39,056 nt of DNA from Acetobacteraceae bacterium. Lineage in GTDB: Bacteria; Pseudomonadota; Alphaproteobacteria; Acetobacterales; Acetobacteraceae. Of this stretch, positions 9,701 through 19,738 are shown piece after piece. The notes under the pieces were generated by a model. That model was not told the DNA's origin, did no database searches, and worked only from the letters and a program-made list of their open reading frames with translations. The stretch spans positions 1 through 39,056 of the forward strand of contig JAIXWG010000043.1 in assembly GCA_027482245.1 (NCBI GenBank), written 5' to 3'. A program made the translations under genes and the position numbers. Positions within the stretch are counted from its first letter, which is position 1; every line of letters begins with the position of its first letter.

Positions 9701-10302
9701 CGCCGGAGGGGGTGGTGGATGCGCTCGCGCCCTCCGCCGTGCCGGGGGAGAATGAGGGCGGGCCCGCCGCCGCGCCGCATGGCGCCGCGGACCCGACCGG
9801 CCGCCGCTTCCGCCGTGGCCGCATCGTCCATGCCCTGCTGCAGCACCTGCCGGAACAGGCGCCCGGCCGGCGGCGGGAAGCCGGCCGCGCCTTCCTCGCC
9901 CGTCCCGGCCACGGCCTGGATGCCGAGGAGCAGGCGGAGACGCTGGAGGAGGTGATGGCGCTGCTCGACGCCCCCGGCATCGCCGCAGCCTTCGGCCCGG
10001 GCAGCCTGGCGGAGGCGCCGATCGCGGGCCGGGTCGGCGACCTGCTGGTCAGCGGCCAGGTGGACCGGCTGCTGGTGATGCCGGATCGCGTGCTGGTGCT
10101 GGACTACAAGACCAACCGGCCGCCGCCCTTGACGGTCGAACAGGTGCCGGGCCTCTACCTCCGCCAGATGGCCGCCTACCGCGCCGTGCTGTCCCGCGCC
10201 TTCCCGGGGCGGGCGGTGGACTGCGTGCTGGTCTGGACCTACGGCGCTCGACTCATGCCATTGCCGGGCGAGTTGCTGGATCGGCATGCGCCCGGCGCAT
10301 GA
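6799..10302 (+). CDS. addA: Double-strand break repair helicase-nuclease AddA
   Basis: UvrD-family helicase and nuclease subunit of AddAB; it unwinds and degrades DNA ends until Chi-type regulation leaves a 3' overhang for RecA. The 1167-residue product has Walker A ASAGSGKT (residues 29-36), Walker B LLDEAQD (D402, E403), the GDIKQSIYGFQGAD motif, a VHGAKGLQAP motif (motif V region), LLYVALTRAEDRL (motif VI), and a C-terminal PD-(D/E)XK nuclease with QVDRL and LDYKT (D1102, K1104). The start at 6799 places Walker A at the usual distance from the N-terminus. An in-frame ATG at 6667 overlaps the addB stop but would translate the palindromic repeat into a Pro/Gly-rich leader, so I reject it, although coupling from addB remains possible. 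Confidence 0.93.
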   Translation: MNLPLTPRQEAEFEQGRASDPNASAWVGASAGSGKTKVLTDRVLRLLLAPGTRPASILCLTFTKAAAAEMATRLARELGRWAVDPESRLADRLSRLLGRAPTRDDLDTARALFCRVLELPGGMRISTIHAFCQSLLRAFPLEAGLAPQFGVVEDADARTLLAEAREAVLAGSATPREALEALASLVPPESFARLVQALDGDRDRLSAALRGTGSLEALCGAIAGHLGLPEGAHEASLVAAAAEAADREAVMAARLLQASRNENDQARGLRILTWLELHPAHRAARWGEWCEIFLTREGTPRKSMATKQVGPRQAECAAVLGREAERIAALEGSRRACRLLAATRALLALGAPVLAGYAARKQARGLMDYDDLILSAQRVLEDPGSAWVLFKLDGGLDHVLLDEAQDSNPAQWGIAAALTEEFFAGAGREKPREQRRDEPPMPRTVFAVGDIKQSIYGFQGADAAGFARWKGHFGRRIAALGDTLRDVQLKVSFRSTAPVLALVDAVFAEGEARDGVVNPGEELLHRPDRAGHAGRVELWPMLEAAPTEPPPPWEVPETPAAATGADALLAEAIAARIAHWIRTRTPLESRGRPIRAGDILVLLRKRSGGLLPRLVRALKERGVPVGGADRIRLIEQIAVQDLLALADVLLLPDDDLQLAALLKSPLIGLDEDQLFALANGRTTSLWAVLQKARGAATPEGIAADWIAGLMARADLVTPHALFAEVLGEHRGREKLLERLGPDAADPVDEFLNAALDHGSRHPPSLQHFVGWLRRGGAEVKREQEGAGDAVRIMTVHGAKGLQAPIVIMPDTMGGGRDNADVRWHVPEDGVPLPLWAPNKDHHAPAYSALLAAEKQARAEEEHRLLYVALTRAEDRLLVCGWQKKRPKDAPWKEGTWYDLVARGFSRVDTAVPEPFDPEQFGAPAECRFASGEAMVLATPQETAPVPDGRDAPPPAAADLPGWARSPAPPEGVVDALAPSAVPGENEGGPAAAPHGAADPTGRRFRRGRIVHALLQHLPEQAPGRRREAGRAFLARPGHGLDAEEQAETLEEVMALLDAPGIAAAFGPGSLAEAPIAGRVGDLLVSGQVDRLLVMPDRVLVLDYKTNRPPPLTVEQVPGLYLRQMAAYRAVLSRAFPGRAVDCVLVWTYGARLMPLPGELLDRHAPGA

Positions 10303-10332
10303 CGCCCCGCGCGGACCTCACGCGGCGCTTGC

Positions 10333-10361
10333 TTGACCGGGGCCGACCCCGCCACGATCTT
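10333..10361 (+). promoter_or_regulatory. Possible sigma70 promoter upstream of trxA
   Basis: TTGACC (10333-10338) is followed after 17 bases by GATCTT (10356-10361). The -35 element is good and the -10 weak. It lies between addA and trxA, so trxA could be transcribed alone. A 9-bp G/C hairpin (10377-10385 with 10390-10398) sits in the presumed leader. Confidence 0.35.
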
Positions 10362-10440
10362 GCCATCAACACAAATCCCCGGGGCCCCCGCCCCGGGGTG
10401 GCATAGGCCGGGCCCCGCCCGGCGCTGGAGACGACCCCCG

Positions 10441-10770
10441 ATGAGCGAACTCACCAAGGCCGTGACCGACGACAGCTTCCGGCAGGACGTGCTGGAGGCC
10501 CCCGGCCCCGTGCTGGTGGATTTCTGGGCCGAGTGGTGCGGCCCCTGCCGCATGGTCGCGCCGATCCTCGACGAGATCGCCAAGGAATACGAGGGCAAGC
10601 TGACCATCGCGAAGGTGAACATCGACGACAACCCGATGACGCCGAACGACTACGCGGTGCGCGGCATCCCGACGATGATCCTGTTCAAGGACGGCAAGCC
10701 GGTGGACACCAAGGTCGGCGCGCTGCCCAAGGGCGCGATGAAGGAATGGGTCGCGAGCAAGCTGGGATGA
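10441..10770 (+). CDS. trxA: Thioredoxin 1
   Basis: Cytoplasmic dithiol-disulfide oxidoreductase that supplies electrons to ribonucleotide reductase, peroxiredoxins and methionine sulfoxide reductase. The 109-residue protein has the active site WCGPC (C33, C36) after VLVDFWAEW, and the cis-proline region GIPTMILF. Length is standard. The open frame extends about 36 codons upstream, but the ATG at 10441 is the family start. It follows addA by 138 bases in the usual alphaproteobacterial order. The last 17 bases around the stop are duplicated just downstream (10779-10795). Confidence 0.95.
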   Translation: MSELTKAVTDDSFRQDVLEAPGPVLVDFWAEWCGPCRMVAPILDEIAKEYEGKLTIAKVNIDDNPMTPNDYAVRGIPTMILFKDGKPVDTKVGALPKGAMKEWVASKLG

Positions 10771-10795
10771 CCCATCCCAGCAAGCTGGGGTGACC
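10756..10795 (+). repeat. Short tandem duplication of the trxA 3' end
   Basis: Bases 10756-10772 (last codons and TGA of trxA) recur at 10779-10795 with one mismatch, a 23-bp step. The segment also forms a 7-bp hairpin, 10761-10767 with 10775-10781, that places the trxA stop codon in its loop. Confidence 0.6.
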
Positions 10796-10806
10796 TGATT
10801 CCGGCC

Positions 10807-10830
10807 GCGGGGCGCTTTGCGGCGCCCCGC
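10807..10830 (+). terminator. Hairpin downstream of trxA
   Basis: A 9-bp perfect G/C stem, 10807-10815 with 10822-10830, and a 6-nt loop lie 36 bases after the trxA stop and 10 bases before the next gene. No T-run follows, so termination is likely but not certain. Confidence 0.5.
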
Positions 10831-10840
10831 GCCTAACTAC

Positions 10841-11980
10841 ATGCGGCGGATGATGAACCGCCGCACGCTGCTCGCCACCACGTTCCTGCCCCTGCCGGCC
10901 TTGGCCCAATCCGGCGATGCCGTGCGGTCCGACCGCGCTGCCTTCCGGCTGACCACCTTCGCCACCGGCCTGGAACACCCCTGGGGCGCCGCGCTGCTGC
11001 CGGATGGACGGCTGCTGGTGACGGAACGGCCGGGGCGCCTGCGCCTGGTCACCCCGGGGGGTCAGGTCTCCAACCCCTTGGCCGGCGTGCCGGAGGTGGA
11101 GGCTCGCAGCCAGGGCGGGCTGCTGGACGTGGCGCTGGCCCCCGACTTTGCCCGAACCCGCGAAATCTATCTCTCCCACGCCATGCTGGTGCAGGGCGGC
11201 GCGCTGACGCGGCTGGTCCGCGCGCGGCTCTCGGCCGATGCGACGGCGCTGGAGAGCGTGACGCCGATCCTGGACGCCACGCCCGCCCAGCCGAGCGGGC
11301 GCAACCACTATGGCAGCCGCATCGCCTTCGGCCCTGATGGGCGGCTCCATCTCTCCACCGGCGACCGCCAGAACGACAAGATGCGCGCCCAGCGGCTGGA
11401 CGATCTGGCGGGCAAGGTGCTGCGGCTGGAACGCGATGGCAGCCCGGCCGCGGGCAACCCCTTCCTCGGCCGCGGCGATGTCCGCGCGGAGATCTTCTCC
11501 TACGGCCACCGCAACCCGCAGGGCCTCGCCTTCAACCCCTGGACCGGCGGGCTGTGGCAGGCGGAATTCGGGGCGCGTGGCGGGGATGAGGTGAACATCG
11601 TCCGCCCGGGGCTCAACTATGGCTGGCCCGTCGTCAGCCACGGCGTGGACTACAATGGCAGCCCCATCGGCACCGGCCAGAAGACGGCCGAGGGGATCGA
11701 GGCCCCGGCCCATTTCTGGACCCCCTCGGTCAGCCCCTCCGGCATCGGCTTCTACACCGGCAGCGCCTTCCCCGGCTGGTCCCGCAGCCTCTTCGTCGCG
11801 GCGCTGAACCCGCCCGGCCTGGTGCGGCTGGAGACGGAGGGCGATCGCGTGGTGGCGGAGGAGCGCCTGCTCTTCGACCGCCGCATCCGCATGCGGCAGG
11901 TCGTGGTCGCCGCCGATGGCGCGCTGCTAGTGCTGACGGATGAGCCGCGCGGGCGGATCCTCCGCTTGAGCCCGGCCTGA
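10841..11980 (+). CDS. Exported PQQ-dependent sugar dehydrogenase family protein
   Basis: Six-bladed beta-propeller of the soluble glucose/aldose sugar dehydrogenase family (YliI/Asd type), which oxidises sugars in the periplasm using PQQ. The 379-residue product opens with a short signal peptide, NRRTLLATTFLPLPALAQ, whose paired arginines hint at Tat export. Family motifs follow: GLEHPWGAALLPDGRLLVTERPG, the QGGLLDVALAPDF block, a YGSRIAFGPDGRLHLSTGDR segment and FSYGHRNPQGLAF, which holds the catalytic His region. ATGs at 10841, 10850 and 10853 are all in frame; none has a clear Shine-Dalgarno, so the exact start is uncertain. The substrate cannot be read from sequence, and many relatives have unknown physiological substrates. 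Confidence 0.85.
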   Translation: MRRMMNRRTLLATTFLPLPALAQSGDAVRSDRAAFRLTTFATGLEHPWGAALLPDGRLLVTERPGRLRLVTPGGQVSNPLAGVPEVEARSQGGLLDVALAPDFARTREIYLSHAMLVQGGALTRLVRARLSADATALESVTPILDATPAQPSGRNHYGSRIAFGPDGRLHLSTGDRQNDKMRAQRLDDLAGKVLRLERDGSPAAGNPFLGRGDVRAEIFSYGHRNPQGLAFNPWTGGLWQAEFGARGGDEVNIVRPGLNYGWPVVSHGVDYNGSPIGTGQKTAEGIEAPAHFWTPSVSPSGIGFYTGSAFPGWSRSLFVAALNPPGLVRLETEGDRVVAEERLLFDRRIRMRQVVVAADGALLVLTDEPRGRILRLSPA

Positions 11981-11984
11981 CCCG

Positions 11985-13283
11985 TCAGCCGGGCAGGGAC
12001 CCGTCCAGCTTCAGGATCTCGCCGGCCAGATAGAGGCTGCCGCAGATCAGCACGCGCGATGGCGGGCCGTCCTTCGGGATCGCCGCCAGCGCCTGCGCCG
12101 CCGTGCCGCCGGCCGTGGCCGCGCCGCCGCTGGCGGCGATGATGGCCTCGACCGGCATGGCCAGGTGCTGCCCCGGCTCCGCGATGGCCTGGATGGAGGT
12201 CGCTACGGGGATGAGCGGCGCCAGGAACTCCGCCGCCTGCTTCGACCCCTTCATGCCGACCACCAGGTGGCAGGGCCGGTCGGCGAAGGCGGTGCGGAGG
12301 TGCTGGCCCAGCACCACGCCCGCCCCGGCATTGTGCCCGCCATCCAGCCACAGCTCCCACGCTGGCGGCAGCAGCTCAGCGAGGCGACCCTTGAGGCGCT
12401 GCATCCGCGCTGGCCAGGTGGCGGAGGCGACGCCGCGGGCGATCGCGTCCTCCGTCAGCCAGGCCGGGTTCCAGGCGCGGAGCGTCGCGATGGCGATGCC
12501 GGCATTGTCCGCCTGGTGCGGCCCGGCGAGGGCCGGCGGCGGCAGGTCCAGCGCGCCCGCCTTGTCGTGCCAGCGCAGCCTGCCATCCGCCTGCCGCGCC
12601 ACGTCCCAGGCCTCGCCGCGGGCCAGCAGGGGCGCGCCCTGGTCGGCCGCGACCGTGCGCAGCACGCCGAGCGCCCCCGGCGCCTGCGCCCCCGTCGCGC
12701 AGGGCACGCCGGGCTTGATGATCCCCGCCTTCTCGAAGGCGATCTTCTCCAGCGTGTCGCCCAGGAAATCCATGTGGTCCATGGAGATGGAGGTGATCGC
12801 GGTGGCGACCGGGTCGATGACGTTCGTCGCGTCGAACCGCCCGCCGAGGCCGACTTCCAGCACCAGCAGGTCGGCCGGCACGCTGGCGAAGAGGTGCAGC
12901 GCGACGGCCGTCGTCACCTCGAACACCGTGATCGGCGCGCCGGCGTTCACGCGCTCCACATGCTCCAGCGCCTCGGCCAGCGCCGTCTCGCTCACCAGCC
13001 CCCCGGCCAGCCGGATGCGCTCATGGAACCGCACCAGGTGGGGGGAGGTGTAGACATGCACACGCAGGCCGGCCGCCTCGGCAATCGCGCGCAAGAAGGC
13101 GCTCGTGCTGCCCTTGCCATTGGTGCCCGCCACGTGGATCACGGGCGGCAGGCGCCGTTCCGGGTGGCCGAGCTTCGCCAGGCAATCCCGCATGCGGCCC
13201 AGGCTGAGGTCGATCAGCACGGGGTGCAGGCTGTGCAGCCTGTTGATGATCGCCTCGCTGCGCGAGGGAGGAAGGGTGCTCAC
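11985..13283 (-). CDS. folC: Bifunctional dihydrofolate/folylpolyglutamate synthase FolC
   Basis: Mur-ligase-fold enzyme that adds glutamate to dihydropteroate to make dihydrofolate and then extends folate polyglutamate tails. The 432-residue product has the P-loop HVAGTNGKGSTSAFLR (about residues 49-64), the SPHLVRFHERI block, VLEVGLGGRFDATN, and WLDGGHNAGAG near the C-terminal domain. The start is a GTG whose bases overlap the accD stop (GTGA at 13280-13283 read on the minus strand), so translation is coupled to accD. accD-folC is a standard pair in proteobacteria. The stop lies 5 bases from the convergent sugar dehydrogenase stop, leaving no room for a separate terminator. Confidence 0.94.
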   Translation of the reverse strand: MSTLPPSRSEAIINRLHSLHPVLIDLSLGRMRDCLAKLGHPERRLPPVIHVAGTNGKGSTSAFLRAIAEAAGLRVHVYTSPHLVRFHERIRLAGGLVSETALAEALEHVERVNAGAPITVFEVTTAVALHLFASVPADLLVLEVGLGGRFDATNVIDPVATAITSISMDHMDFLGDTLEKIAFEKAGIIKPGVPCATGAQAPGALGVLRTVAADQGAPLLARGEAWDVARQADGRLRWHDKAGALDLPPPALAGPHQADNAGIAIATLRAWNPAWLTEDAIARGVASATWPARMQRLKGRLAELLPPAWELWLDGGHNAGAGVVLGQHLRTAFADRPCHLVVGMKGSKQAAEFLAPLIPVATSIQAIAEPGQHLAMPVEAIIAASGGAATAGGTAAQALAAIPKDGPPSRVLICGSLYLAGEILKLDGSLPG

Positions 13284-14215
13284 GCCGGCTTGGCGACCTC
13301 GGCCGGGGCTTCAGGGGCGGGCAGGGCCGGCAGGTCGGGTACGGGTTCCGTCACCGGCATCGGCTCCCGCAGCAGGGAGATGACGCGGGCCAGCGTGGCG
13401 CGCATGTCGTGGCGCTTCACCACCATGTCGAGGATGCCGTGCTCCAGCAGGTATTCGGCACGCTGGAAGCCTTCCGGCAGCTTCTCCCGCACCGTCTGCT
13501 CGATCACGCGCGCGCCGGCGAAGCCGATCATGGCGCCGGGTTCGGCGATGTGGATGTCGCCCAGCATGGCGAAGCTGGCGGTGACGCCGCCCGTGGTCGG
13601 GTCGCACATCACGACGATGAAGGGCAGGCCCGCTTCCTTCACCATCCGCGTCGCGATCACGGTGCGCGGCATCTGCATCAGGCTGACCGTGCCTTCCTGC
13701 ATGCGCGCGCCGCCGGAGGCGGTGAAGACGATCAGCGGCGCATCCTGCAGCACGGCGAGCTTGGCCGCCGTCACCAGCGCCTCCCCAACCCCCGCGCCCA
13801 TGGACCCGCCCATGAAGGCGAATTCGAAGGCGGCGACGACGGCCTTGCGGCCCTCGATGCTGCCCTGCGCGACCAGCACCGCGTCATCCATCGCGTTCTT
13901 CTGCTGGGCTTCCTTCAGCCGGTCGCCGTAGCGCCGCTGGTCGCGGAAGCGCAGCGGGTCCGCCGGCGCCTTCGGCAGCTCGATCCGGGACCAGCCTTCG
14001 TCCAGCGTCGCCTTCACCCGAGCATTGGCGGAGATCCGCATGTGGTGCCCGCAATGGGTGCAGACATGCAGGTTCCGCTCGAGGTCGCGGTGGAAGATCA
14101 TCTGCTCGCAGGATGGGCATTTGTGCCAGAGGTTGTCCGGCACTTCCCGGGTTCCCCCGAAGATCGCCTTCACCTTGGGCAGGGCCCAGTCGCTGATCCA
14201 GTTCACTCTGTTCAC
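13280..14215 (-). CDS. accD: Acetyl-CoA carboxylase carboxyltransferase subunit beta
   Basis: Beta subunit of the carboxyltransferase that makes malonyl-CoA, the committed step of fatty acid synthesis; it works with AccA. The 311-residue protein begins with the four-cysteine zinc finger (C33, C36, C52, C55 in CPSC and CTHC) and then has the crotonase-fold core including FTASGGARMQEG and the GVTASFAMLGDIHIAEPGA region. The C-terminus ends in a Pro/Ala/Glu-rich tail of about 25 residues. It is the first gene of the accD-folC pair. The usual trpB-trpA neighbours are not here. Confidence 0.95.
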   Translation of the reverse strand: MNRVNWISDWALPKVKAIFGGTREVPDNLWHKCPSCEQMIFHRDLERNLHVCTHCGHHMRISANARVKATLDEGWSRIELPKAPADPLRFRDQRRYGDRLKEAQQKNAMDDAVLVAQGSIEGRKAVVAAFEFAFMGGSMGAGVGEALVTAAKLAVLQDAPLIVFTASGGARMQEGTVSLMQMPRTVIATRMVKEAGLPFIVVMCDPTTGGVTASFAMLGDIHIAEPGAMIGFAGARVIEQTVREKLPEGFQRAEYLLEHGILDMVVKRHDMRATLARVISLLREPMPVTEPVPDLPALPAPEAPAEVAKPA

Positions 14216-14270
14216 GCCCTCAAGCGCCGGGCGCGCGCATCCGCGCGCTTGGCTCGCCGGACTGCCGGCG

Positions 14271-14308
14271 GCGCCCGTTCGGGCGCTCGGCGCGCGAAGC
14301 CGCGCGCC
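14271..14308. terminator. Two adjacent G/C hairpins between the fur-like gene and accD
   Basis: Stems 14271-14276 with 14281-14286 (6 bp) and 14289-14296 with 14301-14308 (8 bp, loop AAGC) sit in the 154-base gap. They lie downstream of the fur-like gene and upstream of accD, both read leftward. They may end the katG/fur transcript. No T-run is seen. Confidence 0.4.
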
Positions 14309-14369
14309 GCCAGTCCACGCGGGGGAGGTAGGGCGGGATGGGGGCGGGGTGCAAGCCCCTGAGATTTTG

Positions 14370-14789
14370 CTACCCGCCCGACCTGCGGAACCTGACCAGG
14401 ATATCGACCTCGCCCGGCCGTTCGGCCAGCGCCTGGCGGAGGATGGCGATCAGCGTCTCCGGCGAGACGTCGAGGTCCACGACCTGCGCCGTCTCCTCAT
14501 ACAGCAGGTGGGAATGCGGCGCGGGGACGGTGTCGAAGACCGGCTCCGTGCTCGTGCTGGGCAGGCGGGCCAGCAGCCCGTGCCGTTCCAGCGTCTCCAG
14601 CTGCGACGCCAGCTCCGCCGGGGCGAGGCCGAGCCTCGCGCTGCCCGCCAGCCGGTCGATCTCGCCGCGTGTCAGATGCGTTTCGGGGGCCGCGCGCAGC
14701 GCGACCAGCAGCCGCGCCAGCTTCCCCTGCGCCGGCAGCCCCACGCGGCGCAGCTCCCCGCGCGCCACGGCCTCCGCCGTCTGCGCCAT
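14370..14789 (-). CDS. Fur-family transcriptional regulator lacking cysteines
   Basis: Predicted Fur/PerR/Irr-superfamily DNA-binding regulator of 139 residues. The N-terminal part has the Fur-type winged-helix pattern (residues about 15-75, with LTRGEIDRLAG and an ELASQLETLERHGLL recognition segment). The C-terminal dimerisation half retains only an abbreviated His cluster, PHSHLLYEET (H92, H94), where Fur has HHDHxxCxxC. There is no cysteine anywhere, so there is no structural CxxC zinc site. The gene lies directly downstream of katG on the same strand, which points to peroxide or iron control, as with PerR-like Fur proteins. ATG 14789 follows a GGGGGC purine stretch; the upstream frame extension runs into the katG terminator hairpin. 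Which metal it senses is unknown. Confidence 0.75.
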   Translation of the reverse strand: MAQTAEAVARGELRRVGLPAQGKLARLLVALRAAPETHLTRGEIDRLAGSARLGLAPAELASQLETLERHGLLARLPSTSTEPVFDTVPAPHSHLLYEETAQVVDLDVSPETLIAILRQALAERPGEVDILVRFRRSGG

Positions 14790-14830
14790 CGCCCCCTCCC
14801 CCGGAATTGCCTTGTCGGCTTGAATAGTGA

Positions 14831-14865
14831 GGGGGGCGGCATCCCCCGCCGGGATGCCGCCCCCC
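14831..14865 (-). terminator. 15-bp hairpin between katG and the fur-like gene
   Basis: Positions 14831-14845 and 14851-14865 form a perfect 15-bp stem with a 5-nt loop, 12 bases past the katG stop. No U-run follows on the minus strand. It could terminate katG or partly uncouple the fur-like gene from it. Confidence 0.6.
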
Positions 14866-14876
14866 TTGGTCAACGC

Positions 14877-17204
<2,328 letters not shown>

Positions 17205-17215
17205 TCAACCGGGTC

Positions 17216-17232
17216 GATAGATCGTGACTATC
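17216..17232. promoter_or_regulatory. OxyR-type dyad between katG and oxyR
   Basis: GATAG (17216-17220), a 7-base spacer and CTATC (17228-17232) form an exact ATAG-N7-CTAT half of the known OxyR consensus. The second half-site pair is not recognisable at the expected spacing. It is 41 bases before oxyR and about 117 before katG, the normal place for OxyR to control both. Confidence 0.6.
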
Positions 17233-17272
17233 ATGTAAGCTGACCTGACCCGATGACGCCGAGCCTGCACCG

Positions 17273-18163
17273 ATGAACCTTCGCGACCTCCGCTACCTCC
17301 TCGCCGTGGCCGAGCACGGCCATTTCGGCCGCGCCGCGGAAGCCTGCGGCATCAGCCAGCCCACGCTGTCCGTCCAGCTCCGCAAGCTGGAGGAACTGCT
17401 GGGCGTCACGCTGTTCGAGCGGGCGAGCAAATCCGTGGTGCCGACCGCGGCCTGCGAACGCTTGATCGGCCATGTCCGCGCCGCGGTGGCGGAGGCCGAC
17501 ACCATCCTCGACGTCGCGCGGAGCCTGCGCGACCCGCTCTCCGGCCGCTTCCGGCTCGGCATCATCCCGACGCTGGCGCCCTACCTGCTGCCGCTGGTCT
17601 TCGGCCCGCTGCGGGACGGGCTGCCGGGGCTGGAGATCGAGCCGTGGGAGGACCAGACCACGGCGCTGCTGGACCGGCTGCGGTCCCACGACCTGGATGC
17701 CGCGCTGCTGGCGACGGAGGAGGAGGGGCCGGACCTCGCGGGCCAGGCGCTGTTCGCGGAGCCCTTCCTGGCCGCCCTGCCGCCCGATCACCGGCTGGCG
17801 GGGCAGGAGCGGGTGGCGGAGGCGGAGCTGGCCGCCGACATGCTGGTGCTGTCGGACGGCCATTGCCTGCGGGACCAGGTGCTGGCGGCGTGCGGCACCC
17901 AGGGCGGCGCGCTGGGCGGCACGCTGCGCGCGGCGAGCCTTTCCACCCTGCTGAACATGGTCGCCGCGGGCTACGGCACCACGCTGATCCCGGGCCTGGC
18001 GGCGGGGGTGGCGCAGGATGCCGGGCTGGCGCTGCGGCCGCTGGCGACGCCGGCCGGCCGCACCATCCGCATCGTCCACCGCGCCAGCTACCCCCGCCGC
18101 GCGGCGGTGGAGGCCGTGGGCGGCATCATCGCCGGCCGGCTCCGCCACTTCGCCGCACCCTGA
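17273..18163 (+). CDS. oxyR: Peroxide-sensing LysR-type regulator OxyR
   Basis: LysR-family activator that senses hydrogen peroxide by a disulfide switch. The 296-residue protein has the N-terminal winged helix-turn-helix (residues 1-60, with AAEACGISQPTLSVQLRKLE) and a C-terminal effector domain. The diagnostic motif SDGHCLRDQVLAAC gives C198 and C207, with the same nine-residue spacing as the redox pair C199/C208 of E. coli OxyR. It is divergent from katG across a region with an OxyR-type dyad, which supports both identity and target. Its stop codon abuts that of the convergent lytic-enzyme gene with no spacer (TGATCA at 18161-18166). Confidence 0.92.
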   Translation: MNLRDLRYLLAVAEHGHFGRAAEACGISQPTLSVQLRKLEELLGVTLFERASKSVVPTAACERLIGHVRAAVAEADTILDVARSLRDPLSGRFRLGIIPTLAPYLLPLVFGPLRDGLPGLEIEPWEDQTTALLDRLRSHDLDAALLATEEEGPDLAGQALFAEPFLAALPPDHRLAGQERVAEAELAADMLVLSDGHCLRDQVLAACGTQGGALGGTLRAASLSTLLNMVAAGYGTTLIPGLAAGVAQDAGLALRPLATPAGRTIRIVHRASYPRRAAVEAVGGIIAGRLRHFAAP

Positions 18164-19126
18164 TCAGCGCAGGCCGGCGAAGCTGACCCCGGGCGGCGGC
18201 AGGGCCCCAGGCTGCGCCGCCATGGCCATGCAGGCACCGGCGAAGTAGCGGCAGAAGCGGTCCACATGCCGGCCCGTCCCGATGGGATACTGGCAGAGCT
18301 TCCAGCGGTTGCCGGCCGAGCCCTCGAAGCGCAGCGACCCGGCATTGTAGGCGGCCGCCACCAGGGGCGGGTCGAAGCGCGTCTGCGCGGCCTGGCGCCA
18401 CATCAGCGCCATGCCGGCGCGGATCGACAGGGACGGGTTCTCCAGCGCCGCCAGGGTGATGCCCTCGTCGCCCAGCACCTCCCGCGCCGTGGAGAGCAGG
18501 GTCTGCATCAGCCCGACGGAGACGCGCCTTGGCGTCAGCGCGGGGTCCACCGGGTCGCAGCCCGGCTCCAGCCGCCGCGCGGCGGGCAGGCCGCCGGATT
18601 CCGTGCAGATGGTCGCCACCACCAGCTCCGCCGGCACGGGGAAGCGGGCGGCGGCGGTAGCGATGGCATCGGCCTGTTCCCGCAGCACCCGCGCTGCCAG
18701 CGCCGCCTCCGCCGCCGAGGGTTTCTCGAGCACGCCATCCACCTCGATCCCGCCCGCAGCCAGGCGCCAGAGGGCGCCGCCGGGGAAGCGGGTGTGGGGG
18801 GTGCCCAGCGCGGCGAGCATCGCGGCGTCCAGCACGGCGCCGAGTCCCGTCGGCAGGGCGGCGGCGACGCGCGCCGCGCCGCCCAGCGCCGCCCAGGTGA
18901 CGGGGCCGAGCACGCCATCCTCCGCCAGGCCGCGGCGGCGCTGGAAGGCCATCACGGCGTCCCGCGTCGCGGCGCCGAACAGCCCGTCCGGCTTCAGCGC
19001 CGCGCCGGCGCGGTCGTTCAGCAGGCGCTGGGCGCGGAAGACCTCGTCGCCGCGCATCAGGGGCTGGGTGAACCAGAAGCTGCGCGCCAAGGGGGGAGCC
19101 AAGGGGGCGGCCAAGGTCTCGGACAT
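18164..19126 (-). CDS. Peptidoglycan-binding lytic transglycosylase-like protein without signal peptide
   Basis: Predicted cell-wall-degrading enzyme of 320 residues. Residues 22-82 form a peptidoglycan-binding domain type 1 (VFRAQRLLND, DGLFGAATRDAVMAFQ, DGVLGPVTWAAL). Residues about 150-300 look like an SLT (goose-lysozyme-like) transglycosylase domain: ATICTESGG with candidate catalytic E176, SVGLMQ (205-208), the NPSLSIRAG block and AAAYNAG (258-263). The N-terminus has no hydrophobic signal peptide, unlike most housekeeping transglycosylases but like phage endolysins. The start chosen overlaps the upstream lipoprotein stop (ATGA); a GTG nine bases earlier is possible. It is the last gene of a three-gene unit behind a LexA-type box. 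A role in lysis or in passage of material through the wall is inference. Confidence 0.75.
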   Translation of the reverse strand: MSETLAAPLAPPLARSFWFTQPLMRGDEVFRAQRLLNDRAGAALKPDGLFGAATRDAVMAFQRRRGLAEDGVLGPVTWAALGGAARVAAALPTGLGAVLDAAMLAALGTPHTRFPGGALWRLAAGGIEVDGVLEKPSAAEAALAARVLREQADAIATAAARFPVPAELVVATICTESGGLPAARRLEPGCDPVDPALTPRRVSVGLMQTLLSTAREVLGDEGITLAALENPSLSIRAGMALMWRQAAQTRFDPPLVAAAYNAGSLRFEGSAGNRWKLCQYPIGTGRHVDRFCRYFAGACMAMAAQPGALPPPGVSFAGLR

Positions 19127-19737
19127 CACGGGCACTCCGGGTTCTGCGCCGCGCGGGCGGCGGCCAGGGCCGCGCGGCGCTGGGCGAGGCGGTCATCGAT
19201 CGGCGGCAGGATGGGTGCGGAGGATGCGGCGGCGAGGTCGGCCGCGACCGCCGCCAGCGCGCCGCAGCGCGCGCCGGGCGGCACATCCCCGGCCAGAACG
19301 CGGTTCAGCCCGACGCCCGCGCGGTAATGCGCGGCCGGGCCCGGTGGCAGGGAAGGCAGTGCGGCCAGGATCGCGGCGTTGTCGGCGCGGCGCGCTTCCG
19401 CCACCGCGCGGTCGCGGCGGTGTTCCAGCGCCTCCGCCAGGCGGAAGGCGGGTTCCACGCGCTCCGTCGCCGGAGCCTCGGCGGGCGTCAGCCGCGTGGC
19501 GCGGCCGAAGGCCTCGATGGCGCAACCGGTGTCGCCCCGGGCCCGGCAGGCGGCGCCGCGGGCCAGCCAGAGCGTCGCGCAGGCGCGGTCCCGCGCCTCG
19601 CAGTCGAAGGGCCGGTCCGCCATGGCCTGGGCCAGCGCCGGGTCCCGCCGCACCGCACCGGCCAGCGCCACGGCGTCGCGGGAGGGCTGCGGCGCGCAGG
19701 CGGCCATCAGCAGCACGGGGAGAAGGACGGCGCGCAT
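19126..19737 (-). CDS. Small alpha-helical lipoprotein of unknown function
   Basis: A 203-residue predicted outer- or inner-membrane lipoprotein. The N-terminus is a lipoprotein signal ending in a lipobox, LLMAAC, with the lipidated cysteine at residue 14. The rest is Ala/Arg-rich and helical, with cysteine pairs in a TPR/Sel1-like stretch (CEARDRACATLWLARGAACR and GDTGCAIEAFGRATRL), a tetratricopeptide-like pattern. I do not recognise a named family. It starts one base after the stop of the upstream membrane-protein gene, and its stop overlaps the lytic-enzyme start, so all three are probably translated from one message. In a lysis-cassette reading it would occupy the position of an outer-membrane spanin-like lipoprotein, but its size and TPR-like look also fit an assembly or anchoring factor. 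Confidence 0.65.
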   Translation of the reverse strand: MRAVLLPVLLMAACAPQPSRDAVALAGAVRRDPALAQAMADRPFDCEARDRACATLWLARGAACRARGDTGCAIEAFGRATRLTPAEAPATERVEPAFRLAEALEHRRDRAVAEARRADNAAILAALPSLPPGPAAHYRAGVGLNRVLAGDVPPGARCGALAAVAADLAAASSAPILPPIDDRLAQRRAALAAARAAQNPECP

Positions 19738-19738
19738 G

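Noticed and set aside
7921..10287. 788-codon open frame on the minus strand
   Set aside because: Antisense to addA, whose helicase and nuclease motifs are intact.
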